DNA of 64,000 nucleotides, from positions 124,001-188,000 of the forward strand of contig CALDHM010000010.1 of NCBI GenBank assembly GCA_937941455.1. The letters run 5' to 3'. Under the pieces are notes generated by a model, which ran no database searches, was not told where the DNA came from, and saw only the letters and a program-made list of their open reading frames with translations. This document shows positions 18,339 to 28,974 of the stretch, piece by piece. Both the position numbers and the translations under genes were made by a program. How positions within the stretch are numbered: the first letter of the stretch is position 1; each line of letters starts with the position of its first letter. Source of the stretch: an uncultured Pirellulaceae bacterium (GTDB lineage Bacteria > Planctomycetota > Planctomycetia > Pirellulales > Pirellulaceae).

Positions 18339-20078
18339 ATGGGCAAGTTCAACGAGGTGCGAGTCGGCTGGTCGCGGCGATTTGTGACCTATTTTTGTGC
18401 TTGGTTGGTTTTTTCGGGCATGGCCGCGGCTCAAGATCGCATCACGGGTAAACCCTTCGCGACGCGCTCCGAAGTCATCGCTCGCCGCGCGATGGCAGCC
18501 ACCAGCCAGCCACTGGCAACCCAAGTCGCACTGGATATCATGCGCGGGGGGGGCAATGCCATCGACGCCGCGATCGCGGCGAATGCCGCCCTTGGACTCA
18601 TGGAGCCGACGGGCTGCGGGATGGGGGGCGATCTGTTTGCCATCGTCTGGATCCAAGCCGAGCGAAAACTGTATGGTCTGAACGCCAGCGGGCGGTCTCC
18701 AAAAGGGTTGAATTACGACGACCTGAAGAAAATCTTGGACGAACAACGACTGAGCAAAATCCCCCCCCTCGGTCCGCTGCCGATTTCTGTTCCCGGTTGC
18801 GTCGATGGGTGGTTCGAATTGCATCAGCGATTCGGCAAGTTGCCGATGCATCAGATCCTGCAACCGACCATAGATTACGCCCGAGACGGCTTTCCCGTCT
18901 CCGAGTTGATCGCCTACTACTGGGGAGCCAGTCGGCGGCTAGGGCAGTATCCCGGTTTCCAGGAAACGTTTATGCCGGATGGGCGTGCCCCGCGCAAAGG
19001 GGAAATCTTCCGCAATTCGCGGCTTGCCAAGACCCTTGAGCGGATCGCCGCGGGCGGGCGCGATGAATTTTATCGCGGAGGCATCGCCAGGGAGATCGAC
19101 CAGTTCATGCGAGCCCACGGAGGCTTCCTTCGCTACGACGACCTGGCCGACCATCGGAGCGAATGGGTCGAACCGGTAGCGATCGACTATCGCGGCTACC
19201 GCGTTTGGGAACTCCCCCCCAACGGTCAAGGTATCGCGGCACTGCAGATGTTGGGGATGCTGCGCGATTACGACTTTTCGAAAATTCCTTTCGGGAGCGC
19301 AGAGCATATCCATCTGTTCGTCGAAGCGAAAAAACTTGCCTTCGAGGACCGCGCTCATTTTTACGCCGACCCGGCCTTCAACCGAATTCCCACACTGCAG
19401 TTGATCTCGGATCAGTATCTGCAGCAGCGGCGAATGTTGATCGACCCGCAGCGAGCGGCCGATCGCTACGACGTGGGCAATCCGGCCATCGAGGACGGAG
19501 ACACGATCTACCTTACGGTCGCCGATAGCGAGCGGAACATGGTCTCGCTGATCCAGAGCAACTATCGCGGCTTCGGCTCGGGTTGGTGCCCCGCCGACTT
19601 GGGATTCTGCCTGCAGGATCGGGGGGAAATGTTCGACATGAGCCCCGGACGGTTCAACACCTACGCGCCAGGAAAACGTCCGTTCCACACGATTATTCCG
19701 GCATTCGTGACCAAGGACGATCAACCTTTTTTGAGCTTCGGGGTTATGGGAGGGGCCACCCAACCGCAAGGACATGTGCAAATCGTCATGAACATCGTTG
19801 ACTTCGGGATGAATATTCAAGAAGCCGGCGACGCGCCGCGGATCCTGCACAACGGATCGTCCGAGCCCACGGGCGAGCGGATGACGGACGGCGGGAGCGT
19901 ATCCTTGGAATCAGGATTTTCCCCGGCGGTAATCGAACGCCTAAAAGAACTGGGGCACAAAATTGGTCGCGACCGCGGCAATTTTGGCGGCTACCAGGGG
20001 ATTCGCTACGACCCGGTTCATGATGTCTACTATGGAGCCAGCGAGTCCCGCAAGGACGGGCAAGCGGCGGGCTATTGA
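18339..20078 (+). CDS. ggt: gamma-glutamyltransferase, secreted
   Basis: 579 residues. An N-terminal signal (WSRRFVTYFCAWLVF, cleavage near AAAQD) directs it to the periplasm. The Ntn-hydrolase fold is evident from the large-subunit start (SQPLATQVALDIMRGGGNAIDAA), MEPTGCGMGGDLF and the small-subunit start at EDGDTIYLTV, where Thr389 should be both the autocleavage site and the nucleophile. GGT hydrolyses or transfers the gamma-glutamyl group of glutathione and similar peptides. The ATG at 18339 is preferred to a TTG at 18282 that overlaps the EAL stop codon. Confidence 0.93.
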   Translation: MGKFNEVRVGWSRRFVTYFCAWLVFSGMAAAQDRITGKPFATRSEVIARRAMAATSQPLATQVALDIMRGGGNAIDAAIAANAALGLMEPTGCGMGGDLFAIVWIQAERKLYGLNASGRSPKGLNYDDLKKILDEQRLSKIPPLGPLPISVPGCVDGWFELHQRFGKLPMHQILQPTIDYARDGFPVSELIAYYWGASRRLGQYPGFQETFMPDGRAPRKGEIFRNSRLAKTLERIAAGGRDEFYRGGIAREIDQFMRAHGGFLRYDDLADHRSEWVEPVAIDYRGYRVWELPPNGQGIAALQMLGMLRDYDFSKIPFGSAEHIHLFVEAKKLAFEDRAHFYADPAFNRIPTLQLISDQYLQQRRMLIDPQRAADRYDVGNPAIEDGDTIYLTVADSERNMVSLIQSNYRGFGSGWCPADLGFCLQDRGEMFDMSPGRFNTYAPGKRPFHTIIPAFVTKDDQPFLSFGVMGGATQPQGHVQIVMNIVDFGMNIQEAGDAPRILHNGSSEPTGERMTDGGSVSLESGFSPAVIERLKELGHKIGRDRGNFGGYQGIRYDPVHDVYYGASESRKDGQAAGY

Positions 20079-20201
20079 GTTCTGAAACATGCGGCCAACC
20101 GACGGCGAACAAGCGGTGTGCGGCGTCGCGAAGAATCCTCGCCGCCACCAGGGCGAGGCCTCCCATAAATTGCAAGATTGCCAAATTTCGAGGAGTTCAC
20201 A

Positions 20202-21491
20202 ATGACATCCACTACCGTGGCCACCGAACCATTATTCTGCCCTGAGATCGCAGGATTCGACGTCAGCGAACTCGCCAAAAAGTATGGCACCCCCACCTAC
20301 GTCTATGACGCCGCGCAAATCATTCGTCAACTCGATCGTCTAAGAGCTTTTGATGTCATTCGCTACGCTCAAAAGGCCAATTCGAATCTCGCCATTTTAG
20401 CTTTGATGCGGCGCCAAGGCGTCGTCGTCGACGCCGTGAGTGTTGGCGAAATGTATCGGGCCCATCGCGCGGGCTATCCGTTCACCACTGCGGCCGGATT
20501 GCCGCCGCCGATCGTCTACACGGCTGATATCTTCGACCGCGAGGCATTAGAGTGGGTCGATCGCCATCGGATCCATCCGAACCTCGGCTCACCTGACATG
20601 ATCGATCAGTTCGGGCAGCGTTGTCCCGGTCGCCCGGTGACGCTGAGGATCAATCCGGGCTTCGGGCATGGACACAGTCAAAAGACCAACACCGGCGGCC
20701 CTTCGTCGAAGCATGGGATTTGGCACGAGCAACTCGAGGAATGCCTCCGCCTTGCTGAGCGGTATCGCTTGCCCGTCGTCGGCCTGCACATGCACATCGG
20801 TTCCGGCACCGACTTTGAGCATTTGGCTCAAGTGTGCGAGGCGATGGAGCGAATGGCTCGGCGAGTCGGGCCACAACTGACAACGATTAGTGCCGGGGGC
20901 GGGTTGCCGACCCCCTATCGAGCCGACGACATCGAGATCGATATCGATCGGTATTTCGAATTGTGGAACGCCACGCGTCGGCGGCTGGAACAAGCCTTGG
21001 GGCATTCCTTGACCCTCGAGATCGAACCGGGACGATATCCCGTGGCCCAAGCCGGATATTTGATTGCCGAAATTCGCGCAATTAAAACGATGGGCAACAA
21101 CTTGTTCTATCTTGTCGATGCCGGATTCAACAATCTCGCTCGGCCAATTTTGTACGGGGCCTATCACCCGATGGCGATTGCTACGAAGGATTTCAGCCAG
21201 CAGAGCGAGACGGTCGAGGTCGTCGTGGGCGGGCCGCTATGCGAGTCAGGAGATATCTTCACGCAAACCGATGGAGGCACGGTCGTCCGCCGACGGTTGC
21301 CGCCAGCGCGGGTCGGCGATTACCTCGTGATCGGCGGCGCTGGGGCTTACGGCTTCGTGATGGGTTCGAATTACAACAGCAAAACCATGGCGGCAGAGGT
21401 CCTGCTGCAACAAGGAGCCGATTATCTCGTTAGGAACCGCGAACCGGTCGAGGATTTGTGCCGCTTGGAAATGATTCCGACGAACTACTGA
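20202..21491 (+). CDS. lysA: diaminopimelate decarboxylase (or close PLP decarboxylase relative)
   Basis: 429 residues. PLP binding Lys58 lies in RYAQKANSN; the HIGSG motif (LHMHIGSGTDFEH), the ISAGGGLPTPY phosphate loop, EPGRYPVAQAG and the C-terminal GxxCESGD pattern (VVGGPLCESGD, supplying the active-site Cys) all fit group-IV decarboxylases. LysA converts meso-diaminopimelate to lysine. Some paralogues (carboxynorspermidine or ornithine decarboxylases) share the fold, so specificity is likely rather than proven. AGGAG at 20191-20195 sets the ATG at 20202. No lysine riboswitch is apparent in the short upstream gap. Confidence 0.82.
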   Translation: MTSTTVATEPLFCPEIAGFDVSELAKKYGTPTYVYDAAQIIRQLDRLRAFDVIRYAQKANSNLAILALMRRQGVVVDAVSVGEMYRAHRAGYPFTTAAGLPPPIVYTADIFDREALEWVDRHRIHPNLGSPDMIDQFGQRCPGRPVTLRINPGFGHGHSQKTNTGGPSSKHGIWHEQLEECLRLAERYRLPVVGLHMHIGSGTDFEHLAQVCEAMERMARRVGPQLTTISAGGGLPTPYRADDIEIDIDRYFELWNATRRRLEQALGHSLTLEIEPGRYPVAQAGYLIAEIRAIKTMGNNLFYLVDAGFNNLARPILYGAYHPMAIATKDFSQQSETVEVVVGGPLCESGDIFTQTDGGTVVRRRLPPARVGDYLVIGGAGAYGFVMGSNYNSKTMAAEVLLQQGADYLVRNREPVEDLCRLEMIPTNY

Positions 21492-21492
21492 G

Positions 21493-22278
21493 TCACGTTT
21501 TAATACAGTGGCACACCCAGCCGATCGGCGTTCGCTGCTGATTCGAGTCGGGAATGTCGTAGGTTGCTCGAATCGTCAAGCCAGCATCGCGCAATTCTCT
21601 ATGCAGGGCGGATCGGGTGAAGCTATGGAGAAACAAGCCAGCGACATGGCGCTGATCAGCATAGCGGTCCCCGTACTCGAACGAGGAACTGATCAGACTG
21701 CGCAGACCGCTGAGGATCAGCCACCGTTTGCCACCGGGAAAACGCGCTTGATGCCAGAGATTGTGGGCGTGCACCAAAAAGCTCCCGCCCCTCTTCAAAA
21801 CGCGCACGACCTCGCGAAGGAAGAAATTTCGATGCTTGCGGAATCGAATCATACCAAGCGTGCTAAAAAAACAGCCCGCCAAATCTGCCGAGTTGTCGCC
21901 GAGCCACCCCAAGTCGCGCAGGTCGGATTGAACGAGCAACCACCGTTGTTGAGTGGCAGCCACCCCCTCGGCCCGCATCTGCAATTTCCTCTCCGCCCGC
22001 TTCAACATTGGCATCGATAAATCGACGCCAATGACCTTGAATCCACGAAGGTCTGCCGGGCCAAGCGAACGCCCCGTGCCGCAGCCAAAATCGATCACCG
22101 TCGCGTCCTTCCCTTGGTTGGCCAGTTCATCGAGGAACTGACACCACAGACGTTCATCGAAGGCCGCGATCGAATTGCCTCGCAAGGAATCATCGTAGGT
22201 ATCGGCGACCGCTGGTTCCTGGAAGTAACGCCGATTTCCCGGCGGAATCGCCGACTGCGACAACTTGTCGATATCCAT
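21493..22278 (-). CDS. class I SAM-dependent methyltransferase
   Basis: 261 residues. Motif I is VIDFGCGTGRSL and the SAM acidic strand is VIGVDLSMPML; a core Methyltransf_11/25-like fold covers about 40-190. The N-terminus AVADTYDD...FDERLW is typical of small-molecule methyltransferases. Its 3' end meets the lysA stop (one base apart) in a convergent arrangement. Substrate unknown. Confidence 0.85.
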   Translation of the reverse strand: MDIDKLSQSAIPPGNRRYFQEPAVADTYDDSLRGNSIAAFDERLWCQFLDELANQGKDATVIDFGCGTGRSLGPADLRGFKVIGVDLSMPMLKRAERKLQMRAEGVAATQQRWLLVQSDLRDLGWLGDNSADLAGCFFSTLGMIRFRKHRNFFLREVVRVLKRGGSFLVHAHNLWHQARFPGGKRWLILSGLRSLISSSFEYGDRYADQRHVAGLFLHSFTRSALHRELRDAGLTIRATYDIPDSNQQRTPIGWVCHCIKT

Positions 22279-22467
22279 GTTTTTCGTTCGTCGCTGTAGA
22301 GCCGAACAAAAAAAGGTAAACTATAACAATCGTGTTTGGTAAGTGTTGGCGCCGCTAAACGGCGGCTCATGATGACCATCTCGCCAAACACCGCGATTCG
22401 AGTCGGCTTCGAATCGCCAAACCAAGGGGCACGCAATGAGCGGCCCCATCCTCGCATATGACTCTAA

Positions 22468-23508
<1,041 letters not shown>

Positions 23509-23509
23509 C

Positions 23510-24817
23510 ATGTCCACCGACGCGACGAAGACCGAAGTCGGCAGCTATTTCATCTCCAACTATCCGCCCTACAGCCAGTGGAGCGAACGATTTTTGGATG
23601 ACGCTCGAGCGGCAATGGCCGCGCCGCCGGCTGATGTGCCGCTGGGTTTGTACCTGCACATCCCCTTCTGCCGCAAACGCTGCAAATTTTGCTACTTCAA
23701 GGTCTTCACCGAAAAAAACGCCGCAGAGATCGAGCGCTATGTCCAGGCGCTCTGCCGCGAAATCGAGTTGGTGAGTCACCAACCCGTGATGGGAGGACGA
23801 CCTTTTCGGTTTGTCTACTTTGGTGGCGGCACGCCGTCGTATTTGAGCAGCAAGCAACTTGTCAGCCTGGTGGATCGGCTGCGCGAAAATATTCGCTGGG
23901 ACCACGCCGAGGAGGTCACGTTCGAATGCGAGCCGGGCACGCTGCAAGAAGGAAAACTGCAGACACTCAAGGATTTGGGGGTCACCCGGCTGAGTCTGGG
24001 TGTCGAGAATTTCAGCGACGCCATTCTCGAGGAAAACGGTCGCGCCCACCTGTCGAAGGAAATCTATCGAGCCTGGGAATGGATCTCCCGTGTCGGCTTC
24101 CATAACGTGAACATCGATTTGATTGCCGGTATGGTCGGCGAAACTTGGGATAATTGGCGGGCAAACATCGCCAAGACCATCGAATTATCACCCGATAGCG
24201 TCACCATCTACCAACTCGAATTGCCCTTCAATACGGTCTACTCCAAAGATTTACTCGGAAACCGCATCGAAATTTCCGTCGCCGATTGGCCGACAAAGCG
24301 AGCTTGGCTCAATTATGCGTTCGATGAATTATTGGCGGCAGGTTATCATGTGAGCAGCGCCTACACACTGGTAAAAAATCCGCACCAGGTGAATTTCAGT
24401 TATCGCGATAATCTGTGGCAAGGTTCCGACTTGATCGCCACCGGTATCGCCAGCTTCGGCCACATCAGCGGAGTGCACTATCAAAACAAACCCGAATGGG
24501 AGTCGTACCTCGGCGATTTGCTGGATCGCAACGAGCTGCCTATCGGTCGCGCTTACACCCCAACGCCGCGCCAACGTCTCATCCGCGAGTTGATTTTGCA
24601 ACTCAAGCGGGGTTATTTGGACGTCGCCTATTTCCAGCAGAAATATGCCACGAAAATTCTTGAAAAGTGGCGCGATGAGTTCACCACATATCGCGATTGT
24701 GGCCTGCTGACGTTCGACAGCGCACGCGTCGAACTCACCCGCGCAGGCCTCCTTCAGGTCGACGGATTACTCCCAGCCTTTTTCGAACCTGAGTTCCGCA
24801 ACGTGCGCTACACATAG
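23510..24817 (+). CDS. HemN/HemW-like radical SAM protein
   Basis: 435 residues. The radical SAM cluster motif is Cys54, Cys58, Cys61 in HIPFCRKRCKFCYF, a HemN/HemW/HutW-type C-x3-C-x2-C. The SAM-binding FGGGTPSYL and the HemN-like C-terminal winged region (LIRELILQLKRGYL) follow. Known relatives are coproporphyrinogen dehydrogenase (HemN), a heme chaperone (HemW) and heme-degrading HutW; this one cannot be assigned safely. The ATG lies one base after the gapA stop, with no separate ribosome-binding site, so it is probably translated by coupling to gapA, an unusual partner. Confidence 0.85.
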   Translation: MSTDATKTEVGSYFISNYPPYSQWSERFLDDARAAMAAPPADVPLGLYLHIPFCRKRCKFCYFKVFTEKNAAEIERYVQALCREIELVSHQPVMGGRPFRFVYFGGGTPSYLSSKQLVSLVDRLRENIRWDHAEEVTFECEPGTLQEGKLQTLKDLGVTRLSLGVENFSDAILEENGRAHLSKEIYRAWEWISRVGFHNVNIDLIAGMVGETWDNWRANIAKTIELSPDSVTIYQLELPFNTVYSKDLLGNRIEISVADWPTKRAWLNYAFDELLAAGYHVSSAYTLVKNPHQVNFSYRDNLWQGSDLIATGIASFGHISGVHYQNKPEWESYLGDLLDRNELPIGRAYTPTPRQRLIRELILQLKRGYLDVAYFQQKYATKILEKWRDEFTTYRDCGLLTFDSARVELTRAGLLQVDGLLPAFFEPEFRNVRYT

Positions 24818-25238
24818 CGTCGGCAAACCACATCACCGATTTGCATCCAATACGCCCCCGACCAGTCGACCCGGCACTTCCTCCACGACAACTCGCCCCT
24901 CAGTCGCGCCGCAAAGTATGAAGCTCCGTCGCAAAGTTCGCCATTCGCAGGGCCAAGGCCTTCGGTTCGCACGAAAACTAAATAAAAGCGCGCGGTGCCG
25001 AGGGCGTTACTGCTCTGGGGGCCTGGGGGAGCCGGGGGTTTTTAAGCCTATCCCAAAACAAGTCCGCGCTTTCGCTTCGGGCTACGGTGGCTGACGGATT
25101 TGGAACAGGCTCTTAAATGCCCCAGGTTATCAAGCGTTTCGCGTAAGCGTAGTTTCGACTTGCGAGTGATGATGATAGTCTGGGTTAGACCACTGGAGGT
25201 GCTGATTCCATCGACTGAGAGGTGAAGCTGAGCGACAG
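24818..25238. other. intergenic region with an inverted-repeat element
   Basis: No gene recognised. The middle part (25043-25115) is a copy of the interspersed element with inverted ends; the rest is unremarkable apart from a G-rich run near 25018-25040. The CPBP gene promoter should be in the last 120 bases. Confidence 0.5.
25043..25115. repeat. MITE-like element with inverted ends
   Basis: The left end TAAGCCTATCCCAAAAC is inversely repeated at the right end as TTTGGAACAGGCTCTTA, imperfectly. The centre has GCGCTTTCGCTTCGGGCTAC, the inverse of the CCGAAGCG core. About 73 bases; non-coding. Same family as 57473-57546. Confidence 0.65.
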
Positions 25239-25838
25239 ATGACCCCGACGAAGCGCTTCATGATGTTATTTTTGGCCGAATTATCGCTGATGGGATTGGC
25301 CATCGTCGTGGCCTGGCTTGGGTTTTACGATCGGCGCGAGCCCCTCACGATGGACTGGCTGAAGGAGAAGTGGAGCGCCGGGCTGCTGTGGGGTAGCGTG
25401 GCAACCATCCCGCTGGCGATAGCGCTTCTGAGTTTGAAACGAATCAACTGGCGTTCGCTCCAGAATTTTTTGTCGGAGATAGAATGGCAGATCGCACCAT
25501 GGTTTCAGGTGATGCCCAGTTGGCAATTGGGATTGCTCTCCATCGCTGCCGGCCTAGGCGAAGAGATGCTGTTTCGTTGGGTGCTCCAAGGGGGGCTGAT
25601 ATCGATGCTGGGGGGAATCCTAGGCACCGCTGTCGGGCTAGGCTTTGGCGCACTCGCCTTCGGTGTTGGCCACTACATCAGTACGGCCTATGCAGTGTTT
25701 GCGACTGCCATGGGTTTGTATTTGGGAGTTGCCATGATTGTTTCAGAGACCTGGTTGGTTCCTGCGGTTTGTCATGCGTTGTATGACTTCCTGGCCTTGC
25801 TGTATTTGACCGGAAGGTTGCGCTGGAAGCTCGCTTAA
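25239..25838 (+). CDS. CPBP-family intramembrane metalloprotease
   Basis: 199 residues with about five or six hydrophobic segments. The CPBP (CaaX protease/bacteriocin-processing) signature is intact: Glu108-Glu109 with Arg113 (GEEMLFR), His145 (FGVGH) and His179 with Asp183 (HALYDF). Such proteins are membrane proteases or, in bacteria, often immunity or regulatory factors of unknown substrate. A GAGAGGTG ribosome-binding site precedes the ATG. It is isolated between two repeat-rich gaps. Confidence 0.85.
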   Translation: MTPTKRFMMLFLAELSLMGLAIVVAWLGFYDRREPLTMDWLKEKWSAGLLWGSVATIPLAIALLSLKRINWRSLQNFLSEIEWQIAPWFQVMPSWQLGLLSIAAGLGEEMLFRWVLQGGLISMLGGILGTAVGLGFGALAFGVGHYISTAYAVFATAMGLYLGVAMIVSETWLVPAVCHALYDFLALLYLTGRLRWKLA

Positions 25839-26217
25839 CGTGCGCTGTGGGCAGGAGGATTTGATCACGGGATGGATTTCTCGCAGTGTTGATTGACGGC
25901 CTATCCCAAAACGTGCCCTGGCTATACAGTGCCCTCCCTTACGCTTCGGGCGGCCCTAAGTTTGGCTGGTTTCTGCCGGAGTAATTCCGCTCGGAAACGT
26001 ACCCTTGCTTACACTTCGGGTTACTGACTCAGACAGCTTTGAGGAGGACTCGGTTTGAGATACTGCTCACCATTGCGCTGCGCAGTCCTCGCTAGGTCGG
26101 CACTGAGGGTGCTCACTGAGGGTGCGATTGCCGCCCGAGGAACCTTCAGTTGGCTGCCGAATCTAAGTTCATGAAACCCATTTTTTCAGCTGGGAACCAC
26201 ACACTCGATGGAACCTA
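25839..26217. other. intergenic region with degenerate repeats
   Basis: No gene recognised. It contains a degenerate copy of the inverted-end element (25897-25960: GGCCTATCCCAAAAC and CCTTACGCTTCGGGC) and a shorter fragment at about 25998-26026 (CCCTTGCTTACACTTCGGGTTAC), plus a near-direct repeat GAGGGTGC around 26105-26125. Confidence 0.5.
25897..25960 (-). repeat. degenerate copy of the inverted-end element
   Basis: Retains the left terminal word GCCTATCCCAAAAC and the TTACGCTTCGGGC core; the right terminal inverted word is lost. Confidence 0.5.
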
Positions 26218-27525
26218 CTAAGCCGGAACCAGGACATCATTCAAGACATGAATGATTCCGTTCTTAGCTCGGATATCGGTGGCCGCCAAGGTCGCATTGC
26301 CGTTGAGCACCACATTGCCGCCGGAGACAGACACGCTGAATGATTTGCCGAGCAAGGTATCAATCGACGTGCGCGAGACGACATCGGCTGAGGTGAGCGA
26401 ACCGGACGCGACATGGAACTTCAGCACATCGGCTAATTGGTCGTTCGTCAGCCCGCCGACGATCTCTGAAATCTTTTCAAACGCGCTGTTGAGCGGCGCG
26501 AAGACGGTAAACGGCCCGGGTGCCGCGAGTGCCGCGTCGAGGCCTGTGGCTTGCAACGCACCGACAAGCGTTGAAAAATCCGGATTCAACCGCGCGATTT
26601 CGACGATCGTTCCGATGCGGGCGCCACTGGTGATCAAGTCATCGAAAATCGTTCCGACTCGCGTGGTGGCGTTACCGACCTGAGTACCCTCGAAGCTCCT
26701 GGTGACTGGCGTTACATCGAAGGTCATGGATGATTCTACTTGGAGCCGATCGTTCCCAGCACCGCCACGGGCGTTAAGTCGCTTCATGAATTGCGAGGTG
26801 CTGGTGAAAACTTCGTCATCACCCAGGCCCGTCCGCAGTCGTGCATTAGCAGAAATCCGCGTCCCCTCCACCGCTACAAAATCATTCCCGCCGCCAGTCG
26901 CAATGAATACAGGACCGCGGTGTTGCGAATCGCGGACGCTAGATCGATCATGACCGCCCCCCGTGATGATCGTTGTATCTCGATTGACCCGCGATTTGTC
27001 GATCCCCAACGTGTCATTTCCACCACCGGCGATCACGATCAAGTTCCGTGAAATCGTAGACTCGTCGACCGACACGAAATCATTCCCGGCGCCGCTGTCG
27101 ATCAGCACATCGTGGCGCACTTGGACGCGATACAAGCCGATCGCATTGGCACCGCGATCACCGAAAATGAGCATCGATCCGCTGGTACGAAAGTTTTCGA
27201 CCAACAATGTATCGTTGCCCGCACCAAGATTGGCCGTGAGTCCCGCTGGCATCATGTTGGCGCGGCGCACGGTGAACTTCGCTCCACCGTTGATTCGCGT
27301 ACCGTTGTTTCCTTCAACTTCCACGCCGCCCCCCTCTAATCCACGCACGGTAACTTGATTGGCTGCCGCGTCCCCTTGGATCACGAGTTGCCCACCCGAC
27401 AAGAAAGCCATAACGTCCCCGGCGAGTAGCTTTCTTTGTTCCAAGGCTTGGTAATCGAGCGATCTGTCCGAATTAACGCGAGTTCGATACTGTCGGCAGG
27501 TTGCTGATTTGATCCTTGGCAACAT
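26218..27525 (-). CDS. LEPR-XLL-like secreted protein with fasciclin domain
   Basis: 435 residues. Residues 26-37 (YQALEQRKLLAGD) match the planctomycete LEPR-XLL motif found at the N-terminus of secreted or surface proteins in place of a standard signal. Residues about 60-300 are Gly/Asp/Asn-rich repeats with GAGND- and GGGND-type turns, like beta-roll or right-handed helix repeats. Residues about 315-435 form a fasciclin (FAS1) domain: TVFAPLNSAFEKI, LKFHVASG and NGIIHVLNDVLVP. FAS1 domains mediate adhesion, so a surface adhesion role is inferred. GGAG lies upstream of the ATG. Monocistronic. Confidence 0.88.
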   Translation of the reverse strand: MLPRIKSATCRQYRTRVNSDRSLDYQALEQRKLLAGDVMAFLSGGQLVIQGDAAANQVTVRGLEGGGVEVEGNNGTRINGGAKFTVRRANMMPAGLTANLGAGNDTLLVENFRTSGSMLIFGDRGANAIGLYRVQVRHDVLIDSGAGNDFVSVDESTISRNLIVIAGGGNDTLGIDKSRVNRDTTIITGGGHDRSSVRDSQHRGPVFIATGGGNDFVAVEGTRISANARLRTGLGDDEVFTSTSQFMKRLNARGGAGNDRLQVESSMTFDVTPVTRSFEGTQVGNATTRVGTIFDDLITSGARIGTIVEIARLNPDFSTLVGALQATGLDAALAAPGPFTVFAPLNSAFEKISEIVGGLTNDQLADVLKFHVASGSLTSADVVSRTSIDTLLGKSFSVSVSGGNVVLNGNATLAATDIRAKNGIIHVLNDVLVPA

Positions 27526-28057
27526 GGCGGAAACTCCAGTTATCTGATAGGAAAGATACGGGACCTGGGGAAATTAATTCGGTCGTTTGACTGTCAAGGC
27601 AGGTTCGATTTAACCGTTAAATTTTGTCAACTCGGCAAGTTTTACCGATTCACTACAAACTCGATGGGCTCGTAAACAACGGGCTGAGGTGGCCTACGTT
27701 CATTCGAACTGGCGTTTACGATGGCGGCGGCGAGAATCGACCAACTGGGATTGGAGTGAAAACCGTAAGCCCTTGGGCGCCAGCCCGTGGCTCTCGAGAA
27801 AACCGGACGCAACCGCGTTCCGGCTGAACGTTTTGAAACAAAGCGTAGGACAAGCACCGCTGGCCCCCAATGTTTCTTGCGAGGCTGTTTGTTGGTTGGT
27901 TCGCCTCACTCAACAGGGAACTATCGTCAATCTACTCGCCAACGAGGTATTGCCGTTGCTCGCATCAGCGGGTTGGACTGAGTAGGAAGTATTTGCCTGA
28001 GTTCGCTGTTGGCGTCGCGTTTCAAGCGGCGTCTCATAACGAAGAGGCAGTAAGCGC
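27526..28057. other. intergenic region with a REP-like repeat
   Basis: About 530 bases with no gene recognised. The stretch 27757-27827 holds the best copy of the CCGGACGC-type repeat. Short frames on both strands across it are repeat-derived. Confidence 0.45.
27757..27827 (+). repeat. interspersed repeat, CCGTAAGCC...CCGGACGC type
   Basis: AAAACCGTAAGCCCTTGGGC, then GCCAGCCCGTGGC, TCTCGAGAAAACCGGACGC and GTTCCGGCTGAA. It matches 15307-15352 and, inverted, 15507-15541. Internal complementarity (GGGCGCCAGCCC, CTCGAG) suggests a hairpin. Confidence 0.6.
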
Positions 28058-28528
28058 TCAGCGGGCTGCCGAAAAAGCTTCAACGTATTGGATGATCCAG
28101 GAATCGACCAATTTCTTGAAAGCCTCTAGATCGACTTTAGCCAGTTCCGCGAAGTGGTTCCAGCTGAACAACTCACGGTTCTTGATGGTGCCGCGGCCCA
28201 CCATGACGAGCAAATTGAATTCGCTGAGGGGTGGGATCGTGATCTCGAGACGACTGTAGGCCGGTCCCCCTCGTTGCAAGTCATCACGGGAGATCGCGCC
28301 GCCCCACCCGCGCGAGCCGTAGACGGTTTCGTACTTGAATCCCGGAATGACTTGCGGAATTTGTTTCAGATTGTGTTCGATGTATTCGCTGAGACCGAGC
28401 CGATAATCCGAGTGACGCCGCCGCAGTTCGTCCTGGGAAAGTTCGGCGGCTCTTTGTTCGGCGTGTGCGAGCTGATGTTTTTTGGCTCCGCGTTCCAGGG
28501 CTTGTTTGATTTGATCTTCGAAATTCAT
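28058..28528 (-). CDS. conserved hypothetical protein
   Basis: 156 residues, starting MNFEDQIKQALERGAKK. The first 65 residues are highly charged and helical (coiled-coil-like, QLAHAEQRAAELSQDELRRRH). The second half has YETVYGSRGWGGAISRDDL and a strand-rich LEITIPPLSEFNLLVMVGRGTI segment. No family, motif or signal peptide recognised. The frame is open to 28696, but the ATG at 28528 begins the conserved-looking part. It is divergent from the isomerase gene. Confidence 0.65.
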   Translation of the reverse strand: MNFEDQIKQALERGAKKHQLAHAEQRAAELSQDELRRRHSDYRLGLSEYIEHNLKQIPQVIPGFKYETVYGSRGWGGAISRDDLQRGGPAYSRLEITIPPLSEFNLLVMVGRGTIKNRELFSWNHFAELAKVDLEAFKKLVDSWIIQYVEAFSAAR

Positions 28529-28974
28529 GTTGATCGTATTTTTCACCAGAATATGGTGTTTGACAGCCGTCCACGTTTCGCAGCGGACGACCGGCCCACG
28601 GTGGTTTGCACCACAATACCGCACTGCGACAAACTCGTCGCTGCCGATCGCTCGAATGCTGTCGTCAATTGCAGCACAGATCATTGGGATTGTCAAATCG
28701 TGACGAGATCCGTATTCTGGCCAGTTTACATCGGAGCGGTGAGGTCACGATGCCTTGACGAGGTGCTGCGGCGTCCCTGCTAGGCCTTGCGCCGCTGCCG
28801 AGGGAAAGCGGATATATTGTGAATTGTCGCTGGCTTTGACCCGAAACTGGTCACCCGCAGGGCACTCGCCCGAGGTCGTTGTGAAAACCAGATGCTTATG
28901 CGTTCCGGCTGATCGTCAACTGATCGTTTTGGTGCAAAGCCTTGGGAATTTGGAGATCCACAGGAGTTTTTTGA
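28529..28974. other. intergenic region, divergent promoters
   Basis: About 445 bases between the hypothetical gene (minus) and the TIM-barrel gene (plus). Nothing recognisable beyond the CAGGAG ribosome-binding site at 28961-28966 for the downstream GTG start. Confidence 0.35.

Noticed and set aside
20079-20201. Lysine riboswitch upstream of lysA
   Set aside because: The gap is only 123 bases and lacks the long multi-helix leader expected of that riboswitch.
22352-22367. Terminator or riboswitch in the gapA leader
   Set aside because: Only a short GCCGCTAAACGGCGGC hairpin without a T tract or conserved aptamer words; mentioned in the gapA entry only.
24818-26217. Transposase or insertion sequence around the CPBP gene
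   Set aside because: Only short non-coding repeats are present; no transposase frame was found on either strand.
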